Below, piece after piece: positions 55,188-62,912 of a stretch of DNA of 64,000 bases. The position numbers and the translations under genes were made by a program. The stretch is from Streptomyces neyagawaensis. Its GTDB lineage: Bacteria > Actinomycetota > Actinomycetes > Streptomycetales > Streptomycetaceae. The stretch's first letter is position 1. Every line of letters starts with the position of its first letter. The notes beneath the pieces are model-generated. The model saw nothing but the letters and a program-made list of their open reading frames with translations. It was not told the origin of the DNA and ran no database searches. The stretch is from the NCBI RefSeq assembly GCF_023516595.1, contig NZ_JAMGBG010000041.1:1-64000 (forward strand). Direction: 5' to 3'.

Positions 55188-56117
55188 TCAGGCGCCCGTG
55201 CGGCCCGCCGACTTGCGGCGCGTCACCACGAAGATGACACCGCCCGCCGCGACCAGGCCGGCCGCGCCGAGCGCGAGCGGGATCGCGTTGCCGCCACCGG
55301 TCTCGGCGAGGTCGCCGGAGCCGCCGTTGGGGCTGGGGGTGGAGTCGGGGGTGTCCGCCGGGGTCTTCGGGGACTCGGAGGGCGACGGGTTGTCGTCCGC
55401 CGGGGGCTTCTCGTCCGTCGGGGGCTTCTCGTCGGTCGGCGGCTTCTCGTCCGTGGGCGGCTTCTCGTCGGCCGGGGGCTTCTCCTCCTCCGCCGGGGGC
55501 TGCTCCTCGGTGGGCTCGCAGTACTTCGAGCCGCCGTTCCAGGCCGCGATCAGCTTGTCCTTGATGACCGGACGGTCGGGGCCCTTGGGGACGTCGCCGT
55601 GCTCGAAGCCGTCGGCCGCGTCCAGCTTGCCGTCGAACTTCACCTTGCCGCGGTAGAGGTCGATCTGGGCGTAGCAGCCCGCGTCCGGGACCGCGATGTC
55701 CAGGGTGTCCGTGCCGCCCCGCTTCACCGTGACGGTGTCGAAGTCGACGAAGACCTGCTCGCCGGAGGTGGCGAAGGTCGGGCCGTGGGCGAGGTAGGAG
55801 GCCAGGGAGACCGTGCAGGTCGTGGCGTCGGCGGCGGCGCGGACCGTGATGTGGACCTTGCCGTCCTCGGTGGGCTTGAGGTTCTGGTCGTCGAGCTTGA
55901 CCCAGTCGGCGAACTTCACGCCGTCCAGGGAGAACTCGCAGCGGTCGGTCTCGGTGGCCGTGCCCGCGCCCTGGCCGGGGGCGTAGCTCTTCTCACCCCA
56001 GCCGTCGCCGCCGGGGCCGGTGGCCCAGGCGGAGCCGGAGGCGGCGGCGGTCAGGGCGAGGGCGGCTGCGCCCGTGCCGAGCAGACGGCGCATGGTGACA
56101 CGTCTCGCTATGGACAT
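55188..56117 (-). CDS. Sortase-anchored (LAETG) surface protein
   Basis: A 309-residue wall protein. A signal peptide (MRRLLGTGAAALALTAAASG to WA) is followed by a beta-rich domain with four Cys. A stalk made of PPTDEK-type repeats (about 190-235) and a Ser/Pro/Thr stretch lead to the sorting signal LAETG, a hydrophobic helix (AIPLALGAAGLVAAGGVIFVV) and a basic tail (TRRKSAGRTGA). LAxTG is the form used by Streptomyces class E sortases. It should be cut and linked to the cell wall. ATG at 56117 is used; ATG at 56090 is an alternative. No sortase gene is in the window. Confidence 0.85.
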   Translation of the reverse strand: MSIARRVTMRRLLGTGAAALALTAAASGSAWATGPGGDGWGEKSYAPGQGAGTATETDRCEFSLDGVKFADWVKLDDQNLKPTEDGKVHITVRAAADATTCTVSLASYLAHGPTFATSGEQVFVDFDTVTVKRGGTDTLDIAVPDAGCYAQIDLYRGKVKFDGKLDAADGFEHGDVPKGPDRPVIKDKLIAAWNGGSKYCEPTEEQPPAEEEKPPADEKPPTDEKPPTDEKPPTDEKPPADDNPSPSESPKTPADTPDSTPSPNGGSGDLAETGGGNAIPLALGAAGLVAAGGVIFVVTRRKSAGRTGA

Positions 56118-56594
56118 GCAGATCCCATTCTCGAGCTTGGCGGTGCGAGACCCCGGGCACGGCAGCGGGCGCACGACGGCACAGGGCAGCACCGGGGTCA
56201 CCGGGGCCGTGCCGGGGTGTGAGGTCGTCGAAGAGACACCGGGCCCACTGGTCGCATGAGCCACAGAGTGAGCACATCGTTTACCACCGAGTAGGGGCTG
56301 TCAACCTCGGGAAATGGGAGGTCACTTGGGCCCGTGCGGAGATGTGCGCACGGAGGGCACACATTCGGGACACATGGGGAATCCCGCACTCCGGTGGTGC
56401 CACGGGCTCCCCATGAACCCCCCGCCGGCTGCCCACCGGCGCGCAAAGTCTTCACCAACGCGTGCCACCCGACGGGGGAGCGGCGTGGCGGAATTTGACA
56501 ACGTCCGAGCCGCTCCCGACTCTACGTTCATGACATCCATTTTCATTTGCGGTGCCGTGTCCGTCGCACGCTCCGCCGAACGGGGTGGCCGTCC
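56118..56594. other. Intergenic region without a gene
   Basis: This 477-bp divergent spacer holds no frame with believable codon use. A dyad CCGTGCG/CGCACGG (56332-56338 and 56347-56353) and a GCACACAT element beside it may belong to one of the two promoters. Nothing else was recognised. Confidence 0.5.
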
Positions 56595-57563
56595 GTGCGT
56601 GTCGCCTTCGTAGGGAAGGGCGGCAGCGGCAAGACGACGCTGTCCGCGCTCTTCGCCCGCCATCTCGCCCGGAGCGGCGCCCCGCTCGTGGCGATCGACG
56701 GGGACATCAACCAGCATCTGGCGCACGCGCTCGGCCTCGACGAGGACGAGACGTTCGGCGCCCCGCCGCTCAGCTCCCGCACCGGTGAGATCAAGGACCA
56801 CCTGCGCGGCGACAACCCGCGGATCGTCTCCCGTGAGGCCATGGTCAAGACGACGCCGCCCGGCCGGGGTTCGCGTCTGCTGCGGCTGCTCGGCGACGAC
56901 GAGGTCCACGGCACGCACGTCCGCGAGGTCGACGGTGTCCCGCTGATGGTCACCGGCGCCTTCGACGAGAGCGACCTCGGTGTCGCCTGCTACCACTCCA
57001 AGCTCGGCGCGGTGGAGCTGTACCTCAACCACCTCGTCGACGGCCCCGGCGAGTACGTCGTCGTCGACATGACCGCCGGCGCCGACGCCTTCGCCTCCGG
57101 GCTGTTCACCCGGTTCGACATGACGTTCCTGGTCGTGGAGCCGACCCGGAAGAGCGTGTCGGTGTACCGGCAGTACCAGGAGCACGCCGCCGAGTTCGGC
57201 ATCCCGGTCGCCGTCGTCGGCAACAAGGTCACCGGCGAGGACGACCTCCTCTTCCTCAAGGAGCACGTCGGCGACGACCTGCTCGCGCACTGCGTGCAGT
57301 CCTCCTATGTCCGCGCACAGGAACAGGGCCGCGAGCACGGCGAGTTGGAGCCCCACAACCGGCGGACCCTCGACGCGCTCAAGGCCGCCGTCGACGCCCG
57401 CACGAAGGACTGGGCCACCTTCCAGCGGCACGCCGTCGAGTTCCACCTCCGCAACGCGGCGGCCTGGGCGAACGCGGCGACCGGCCACGACCTCTCGGCC
57501 CAGGTGGACCCGGAGTTCCGCCACGGCCCGGAGGCCCTGACGAGGCCCACGGCACGCACCTGA
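56595..57563 (+). CDS. CooC-like P-loop ATPase (MinD/ParA superfamily)
   Basis: A 322-residue cytoplasmic ATPase. It starts with a deviant Walker A motif, VRVAFVGKGGSGKTTLSALF, followed by IDGDINQHLAHALG. EYVVVDMTAGADAF corresponds to Walker B and switch regions, and FLVVEPTRKSVSVYRQYQ with VVGNKVTG matches CooC-type proteins, which insert nickel in CO dehydrogenase. Since no CO dehydrogenase gene is present here, a different metallo-protein or a partitioning-like role is possible. The last 70 residues are an added helical tail. GTG at 56595 with GGGGTGG upstream. Codirectional with the small protein at 57653, 89 bp later. Confidence 0.8.
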   Translation: MRVAFVGKGGSGKTTLSALFARHLARSGAPLVAIDGDINQHLAHALGLDEDETFGAPPLSSRTGEIKDHLRGDNPRIVSREAMVKTTPPGRGSRLLRLLGDDEVHGTHVREVDGVPLMVTGAFDESDLGVACYHSKLGAVELYLNHLVDGPGEYVVVDMTAGADAFASGLFTRFDMTFLVVEPTRKSVSVYRQYQEHAAEFGIPVAVVGNKVTGEDDLLFLKEHVGDDLLAHCVQSSYVRAQEQGREHGELEPHNRRTLDALKAAVDARTKDWATFQRHAVEFHLRNAAAWANAATGHDLSAQVDPEFRHGPEALTRPTART

Positions 57564-57652
57564 CCGAACCCAAGCCGCCAGCCGCTCTCTCCCCCTCTCT
57601 CTCCTCTCTCCCCCCGCACGCCCACAGAACAAGAACAAGAACAGGAACAGCC

Positions 57653-58045
57653 ATGTCGCTCGACGTCTCCCCGCAGTTGCTCGCCGACGCAGAGAAGGGC
57701 GAGGTGCGGGAGGAGGAGTTCGTGGAGACGGTGCGTACGTCGCTGCCGTACGCGTACGACCTGATCGCCTCCCTCGTCGGTGAACTGCACGCGGGCAGCA
57801 CGGAGTTCGCCGACAACCAGACACCCCCGCCGTCGGAGAAGGAGCGCGGGCAGCTGCTGCGGGCGCTGTCCAGCGACGCGATCAGGGGCAGCCTGGAGCG
57901 GCACTTCGGGGTGGCGCTCGCCTTCCAGAACTGCCACCGGGTGGCGGTGTTCCCGGCGGAGGCGCGCGGCGGGGCGACGTACAGGAAGTTCACGTCGCTG
58001 CGGTCGCAGATCCTCAACCAGTCGCCGGAGTTCCGCGACTGCTGA
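57653..58045 (+). CDS. Small conserved-looking protein (resembles SCO5389 family)
   Basis: A 130-residue cytoplasmic protein. It begins MSLDVSPQLLADAEKGEVRE and contains FVETVRTSLPYAYDLIASLV and HFGVALAFQNCHRVAVFP. From memory this is the family some annotation pipelines label SCO5389; its function is unknown. Its place right after the CooC-like ATPase and its own good codon bias suggest a shared message. ATG start at 57653. An 18-bp hairpin follows. Confidence 0.7.
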   Translation: MSLDVSPQLLADAEKGEVREEEFVETVRTSLPYAYDLIASLVGELHAGSTEFADNQTPPPSEKERGQLLRALSSDAIRGSLERHFGVALAFQNCHRVAVFPAEARGGATYRKFTSLRSQILNQSPEFRDC

Positions 58046-58070
58046 CGCCCGCACCGCGTCCCTGAACTGG

Positions 58071-58115
58071 GCCGACCGCCCCCTCCGCCCCCCTCTCGCG
58101 GAGGGGGCGGTCGGC
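58071..58115 (+). terminator. Strong hairpin after the small protein gene
   Basis: A perfect 18-bp stem (58071-58088 with 58098-58115) and a 9-nt loop, 26 bp after the stop. It ends the ATPase/small-protein unit before the large phosphatase gene. The remaining 250 bp to 58370 hold no recognised element. Confidence 0.85.
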
Positions 58116-58369
58116 TCGACACGCAGGAGCGCAGGGGGCGTACGGGGGCGCATTACCGGCGTACGGCCGCACGGTCGGCGGGGGCGGGGGCGGAGGCGCC
58201 CTCGGCTCGGTGGCGTTCGCGCGTACGACTTCGTCCCGTTCCCGCCCGATCCGGCGCCGTGCGGGTCGCAGCCCGGCTCCTGTGCCGCGGCTGTCCGCGC
58301 GCTGTGGTGCGACGCCGGGTGAATCGGGCCGTCACAAGTTGGCCTGTTCGCGATCACACAAGGTGAATA

Positions 58370-61300
58370 ATGGGTTCAGAGGGCGTCTCAGCGACAGAGA
58401 GGGTCGCCGTGGGGACCGACAGGGACAGTGCAGTCACCCGTCAGCGCTTCGACGTGGCCGACGCCGCGCCGCTGCTCATCGACGCGGACGGGATCGTGAC
58501 GAGCTGGACCCGGGACGCCGAGCGGCTCTTCGGGTACCCGGCCGCCGAGATCCTGGGCCGCAGCGTCCGTACGCTCCTGAACCCCGAGGACGGCGCCCGC
58601 ATCGCCCACTTGGCCGACACGCACCGCGCCCGCGGCGGCTGGTCCGGCATCCTCACCGCCCGCCACCGGGACGGCCACGACATCCGAGTGATGGTCCGCG
58701 TGGTCCCGGCCTGCGAGGCCCCGACGGGGGAGACCGCCGGGGTGCTGGGGACGAGCCCCGGGGGTGGGGACGCCGGCGGGGGGAGCGGGGGCCGGCCCGC
58801 CGGTGGCGAGCGGGGGGCCGCCAGTGCCGGGGGACTGGGCGTCAGCGTCAGTGCCGGGGGACTGGCTGTCGGTGGCGAGGGAGTTGGCGTCGGTGGCGGG
58901 GGTCAAGACGCCGGCGGCGGGGGCGCAGCCGGGAACGCCGAGGGCCTGACTGCTGGCCGGGAGGGCCGAGCCGCCGGTGAATGGGGCGGAGCCGCGAGCG
59001 CTGCGGGCGGGGTTACGGGTCCTGGGGGCGCCGCCGCGAGCGCCGGAGGCGGAGCCACGAGCGCTGAGCACTTGGGCGCCGGCGTCGACGTAGGCGGGGC
59101 CGCCGGTGGTGAGGGGCTGGCCGCGGAGCGTGGTGCTGCGGAGGCGGGAAGGCCGGATGTCGCCGCCGACAGGGGCGAACGGCGAGGCATTCCCGCCGAG
59201 ACGAGCAGGCCACGCGTCACCGCGAGGGCCGACGCCGGATCGGGCCAGGCAGACCGGGTGACACCGACCGGGCAGGACAGGACCACCGGCGAGTCCAGGA
59301 CCACCGGCCAGGACAAGTCAGCCGACCAGAACCAGCCGCCGGGGCACGGCCACCGGACACCCGCACCCGCACCCGGCCAGGACCAGCCAACCGGGCACGG
59401 CCACCGGACATCCTCACCCGGCCAGAACCAGCCAACCGGACACAGCCACCAGACGCCTACACCCGGCCGCTCCCAGCCCCTCGCCGGCAGCGACCGCAGT
59501 CGGCCGGCCCACGACCGAGCCGAGCCACACCGCCCGACGACGGATCACACCACCCCGGCCGTGCCGAACCCTCCGGCGACCGACGACACGACTCCGGCCG
59601 ATCCGGCCGGGGCCGGGGGCCACACCATCCCGGCCGAACCGGCCAACCCGGCCGCGGGCCACTCCATCCCTGCCGAACCGGCCAATCCGGCCGCGGGCCA
59701 CACGGCCCAGACCTACCCGGCAGCCGACCGGACTGCCACCACCTACCCGGCCCAGTCGGCAGCCGCCCACTCCACCCCGGCCGAACCGACCAACCCGGCA
59801 GCCGACCACACAACCCCCGCTGATCCGGTTGGCCCGGCGGACGAGAGGGTGCGCCGGGAGCAGGCGGTCCGGCCCGTTGCCGAGCCGGTTGAGCCCGCTG
59901 ATCCCGGGCCGGCGTCGTGGCGGTCGGCTGCGGTTCCCGTGCGGCCCGCTCCCTCGGGCACGCCGCGCCCGACCGGTGCTGCTGGAGGCCGCTTCGGTCC
60001 TCCGCCCTCGCCACCGCAAGCCGAAGCCGGACGGTCACGGGAGACCACGCCCCGACCGGGGCCGCGGCCCGCCCAGGCCACACCCCGCCCGACGGAACCG
60101 CCCCACCCCCCGACGAACCCCACGCCACGGCCCACACCGCCGACCGCGTCGCCCACTCACGGCACCGGACACCCACCCACGGGCCCCTCCCCCGAGTACC
60201 CGCGCCCGACCGCCCAGCCTTCGCACGCCACCCCACGCCCCACCGCGAGCCCCGCCCCCGAAGCGCCCCACCCAGTCGCCCAGCCCCCTCACGGCACCTC
60301 GTACACACCCACCGACCCGTCGCACCAGGCCCCGCGCTCCACACCCCAGCCCGCGCCCGGCACCCCACGCGCAACCACCCCGGAGTCCCCGCGCCCGGCT
60401 TCCCACCCCTCGCCCACCACCCCGGCCCCCCAGACCCCGCACCCCACACCCCAACCCCCACACGCCACCCCACGCCCCAACCCCGAAACCCCCCGCCCCG
60501 CAACGCAGACCTCCCCCGCCGACGCCCTCCTGGAAGGCACCAGCGCCGCCTCCGCCCACCCCGACCCCCTTCGGCACGCTCACTGGATCGCTCTTGTGTC
60601 CGATGCGACCGAGGCGCCCGGGTGGGACATGAGTCGGACCGTGTTGGAGCGGATGACCGCGCGGTCGCCGATCGGGATCGCGATCGTGGACACGGACCTG
60701 CGGTTCGTGTGGTCCAACGCCGCGCTGGAGCGGTTCGGCGGTGGCCGGGCGTACGAGCGGGTGGGGCTGCGGCTCGCCGAGGTGCAGCCGGGGCTGGACG
60801 CGGACCGCATCGAGGCCCAGATGCGCAAGGTCCTGGAGACCGGCGTCCCCGTGCTCGACTACGAGCACATCGGCCGGGTCAGGTCCGCACCGCACCGCGA
60901 GACCGCGCACGCGATGTCGTTCACCCGCCTGGAGGACGATCACGGTCGCCCCATCGGCGTCTACTACACCGTGATGGACGTGTCGGACCGCCACCGCGCC
61001 CGCACCCGCCTCGCCCTGCTGGACCGGGCCGGTGAGCACATCGGCCGCACCCTCGACGTCCGCCGGACCACCCAGGAGCTGGCCGACGTCGTCGTCCCGG
61101 CGCTCGCCGACTTCGTCACCGTGGACCTCCTGGACTCCGTGCTGCGCGGCGCCGAGCCCGGCCCCCTCGGCGACGGCTCCGTCCCGCTGCGCCGCACCGG
61201 ACAGCAGTCCGTGCGCCCCGGAGTGCCGGAGGCCGTCGTGGAGATCGGCGCCGTCGCCTCGTACGCGGCCGGCTCACCCCCCGTGCGCGCGCTGGTCAGC

Positions 61301-62674
61301 GGACGGTCGTGGTCGGAGCCGAGGCGGGACCCGACGTCGGCGGGGTGGGCGAAGGCCGTCCCCGGCGGCCGGGAGCTGCCCGCCGACGCGCTGGGCCTGC
61401 ACAGCGTGATGATCGTGCCGATCCGGGCCCGCGGCATCACCCTCGGCATCACCACGTTCTTCCGCCGCGACCGCCAGGACCCCTTCGACGCCGTCGACCT
61501 GGGCCTCGCCGAGGAGATCGTCAGCCGGGCCGCCGTCTGTATCGACAACGCCCGCCGCTACACACGGGAGCGGGACGCCGCGCTCGTCCTCCAGCGCAGC
61601 CTGCTGCCGCGCCGGCTGCCCGACCAGGACGCCGCCGAGGTCGCCGTCCGCTACCGGCCCGCCGACGAACTCACCGGCGTCGGCGGCGACTGGTACGACG
61701 TCATCCCGCTCTCCGGCGCCCGCCTCGCCCTCGTCGTCGGCGAGGTCGCGGGCCACGGCATCGACGGCGCCGCCGCCATGGGCCGCCTCCGTACGGCCGT
61801 CCGCACCCTCGCCGACCTCGATCTGCCGCCGGACGAGGTGCTCGCCCACCTCGACGACATGGTCGCCAAGTCGGCCCGGCAGGAGGGCGAGGAGGGCGGG
61901 GGCAGCGTCGAGACGGTCGGGGCGCGCTGTCTGTACGTCGTCCACGACCCGGTGTCCGGCACCTGCGCCATGGCCACCGCCGGCCACCCGGCCCCGGCCC
62001 TGGTCGCCCCCGACGGCACGGTCACCCGCCCCGCACTGCCCGAGGGCCCGCCCCTCGGCGTCGACGGGCAGCCCTTCGAGGCCGTGGAGCTGGAGCTCCC
62101 CGAGGGCACCGTCCTCGCCCTGCACACCGACGGCCTCCTCGCCGAGGCCACCCCGGACGCGCTGTGCCGTGCCCTCGCCCGGCCCGAGCCGTCCCTCGAC
62201 CGGCGCGCGCAGCGCGTCCTCGACGCGCTCGCCCCGGCCCGCCCCACCGACGACGTGGCCCTCCTCCTCGCCCGCACCCGGCGGCTGCCCGCCCACCGGG
62301 TTGCCTCCTGGGAGATCCCCGCCGACCCGGCGCTCGTCGCGGAGGCCCGCAAGACCACGGCCCGGCAGCTGGGCGTGTGGGGCCTGGACGAGCTGGCGTT
62401 CACCACCGAACTCGTCGTCAGTGAACTCGTCACCAACGCCATCCGGCATGCCGCCGGGCCCATCCGGCTCCGTCTCATCCTCGAACGCACCCTGATCTGC
62501 GAGGTGTTCGACGGCGGGGCGACCGCGCCGCATCTGCGGCACCCGCGCACCACCGACGAGGGCGGCCGCGGTCTGTTCCTCATCGCCCAGTTCACACAGC
62601 GCTGGGGCACCCGTTTCCTCCCCGACGGCAAGGTCATCTGGGCGGAGCAGTCCCTGGCCGGCCCGCTGGGGTGA
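58370..62674 (+). CDS. PAS/GAF SpoIIE-type phosphatase with a very long disordered insert
   Basis: A 1434-residue signalling protein. A PAS domain (about 25-130, including LIDADGIVTSWTRDAERLFG) is followed by some 600 residues of low complexity. A second PAS (from about 754: SPIGIAIVDTDLRFVWSNAA), a GAF domain (SVMIVPIRARGITLGITTFF), a PP2C phosphatase (GGDWYDVIPLSGARLALVVG) and a HATPase (ELVVSELVTNAIRHAAGPI) complete it. It should dephosphorylate an anti-anti-sigma factor and possibly phosphorylate one through the HATPase. It shares the C-terminal architecture of the protein at 822-3761. ATG at 58370 follows AAGGTGA. The insert has its own composition and repeats. No partner gene (STAS protein) adjoins. 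Confidence 0.88.
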   Translation: MGSEGVSATERVAVGTDRDSAVTRQRFDVADAAPLLIDADGIVTSWTRDAERLFGYPAAEILGRSVRTLLNPEDGARIAHLADTHRARGGWSGILTARHRDGHDIRVMVRVVPACEAPTGETAGVLGTSPGGGDAGGGSGGRPAGGERGAASAGGLGVSVSAGGLAVGGEGVGVGGGGQDAGGGGAAGNAEGLTAGREGRAAGEWGGAASAAGGVTGPGGAAASAGGGATSAEHLGAGVDVGGAAGGEGLAAERGAAEAGRPDVAADRGERRGIPAETSRPRVTARADAGSGQADRVTPTGQDRTTGESRTTGQDKSADQNQPPGHGHRTPAPAPGQDQPTGHGHRTSSPGQNQPTGHSHQTPTPGRSQPLAGSDRSRPAHDRAEPHRPTTDHTTPAVPNPPATDDTTPADPAGAGGHTIPAEPANPAAGHSIPAEPANPAAGHTAQTYPAADRTATTYPAQSAAAHSTPAEPTNPAADHTTPADPVGPADERVRREQAVRPVAEPVEPADPGPASWRSAAVPVRPAPSGTPRPTGAAGGRFGPPPSPPQAEAGRSRETTPRPGPRPAQATPRPTEPPHPPTNPTPRPTPPTASPTHGTGHPPTGPSPEYPRPTAQPSHATPRPTASPAPEAPHPVAQPPHGTSYTPTDPSHQAPRSTPQPAPGTPRATTPESPRPASHPSPTTPAPQTPHPTPQPPHATPRPNPETPRPATQTSPADALLEGTSAASAHPDPLRHAHWIALVSDATEAPGWDMSRTVLERMTARSPIGIAIVDTDLRFVWSNAALERFGGGRAYERVGLRLAEVQPGLDADRIEAQMRKVLETGVPVLDYEHIGRVRSAPHRETAHAMSFTRLEDDHGRPIGVYYTVMDVSDRHRARTRLALLDRAGEHIGRTLDVRRTTQELADVVVPALADFVTVDLLDSVLRGAEPGPLGDGSVPLRRTGQQSVRPGVPEAVVEIGAVASYAAGSPPVRALVSGRSWSEPRRDPTSAGWAKAVPGGRELPADALGLHSVMIVPIRARGITLGITTFFRRDRQDPFDAVDLGLAEEIVSRAAVCIDNARRYTRERDAALVLQRSLLPRRLPDQDAAEVAVRYRPADELTGVGGDWYDVIPLSGARLALVVGEVAGHGIDGAAAMGRLRTAVRTLADLDLPPDEVLAHLDDMVAKSARQEGEEGGGSVETVGARCLYVVHDPVSGTCAMATAGHPAPALVAPDGTVTRPALPEGPPLGVDGQPFEAVELELPEGTVLALHTDGLLAEATPDALCRALARPEPSLDRRAQRVLDALAPARPTDDVALLLARTRRLPAHRVASWEIPADPALVAEARKTTARQLGVWGLDELAFTTELVVSELVTNAIRHAAGPIRLRLILERTLICEVFDGGATAPHLRHPRTTDEGGRGLFLIAQFTQRWGTRFLPDGKVIWAEQSLAGPLG
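58757..60590 (+). repeat. Low-complexity coding insert in the phosphatase gene
   Basis: The first part encodes Gly/Ala/Glu-rich sequence (for instance GGGDAGGGSGGRPAGGERGA). The second encodes His/Pro/Thr/Gln repeats (HGHRTPAPAPGQDQPTGHGH) and EPANPAAGHSIPAEPANPAA. The last is Pro/Thr/His/Ser repeats with many PTP and PRPT units. The frame stays open throughout and flanking domains are in frame. Confidence 0.85.
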
Positions 62675-62912
62675 GGGGTACCTCCGTGCCGTACTCCGGG
62701 TGGGGGCGTCGCCGCCGGGGCGGACGGGTGAACCGGGACGGGAGGGCGCTGCCCTGTCGTCCGTTCCCGCGCGGGTCACGTGCGCCCGGCCGGGGTCCGT
62801 GCCCCGTTCAGCCCGATTAGCGGCTCTCCGCGCTTCGTATGAATGCAGAGCCGACGTCGGGCACCGGGCTCCGTCGCCTCGGCGCGGACCAGGAACGGGC
62901 GGGCAGCGGCGA

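Noticed and set aside
56595..57563. Chromosome or plasmid partition ParA with a nearby origin
   Set aside because: No ParB gene or parS-like repeats adjoin it, and the switch-region phrase is closer to CooC.
58757..60590. Frameshift or misassembly in the phosphatase gene
   Set aside because: Both flanking PAS domains are in one frame and no stop occurs in more than 1.8 kb. I treat it as a real insert, though long-read confirmation would be wise.
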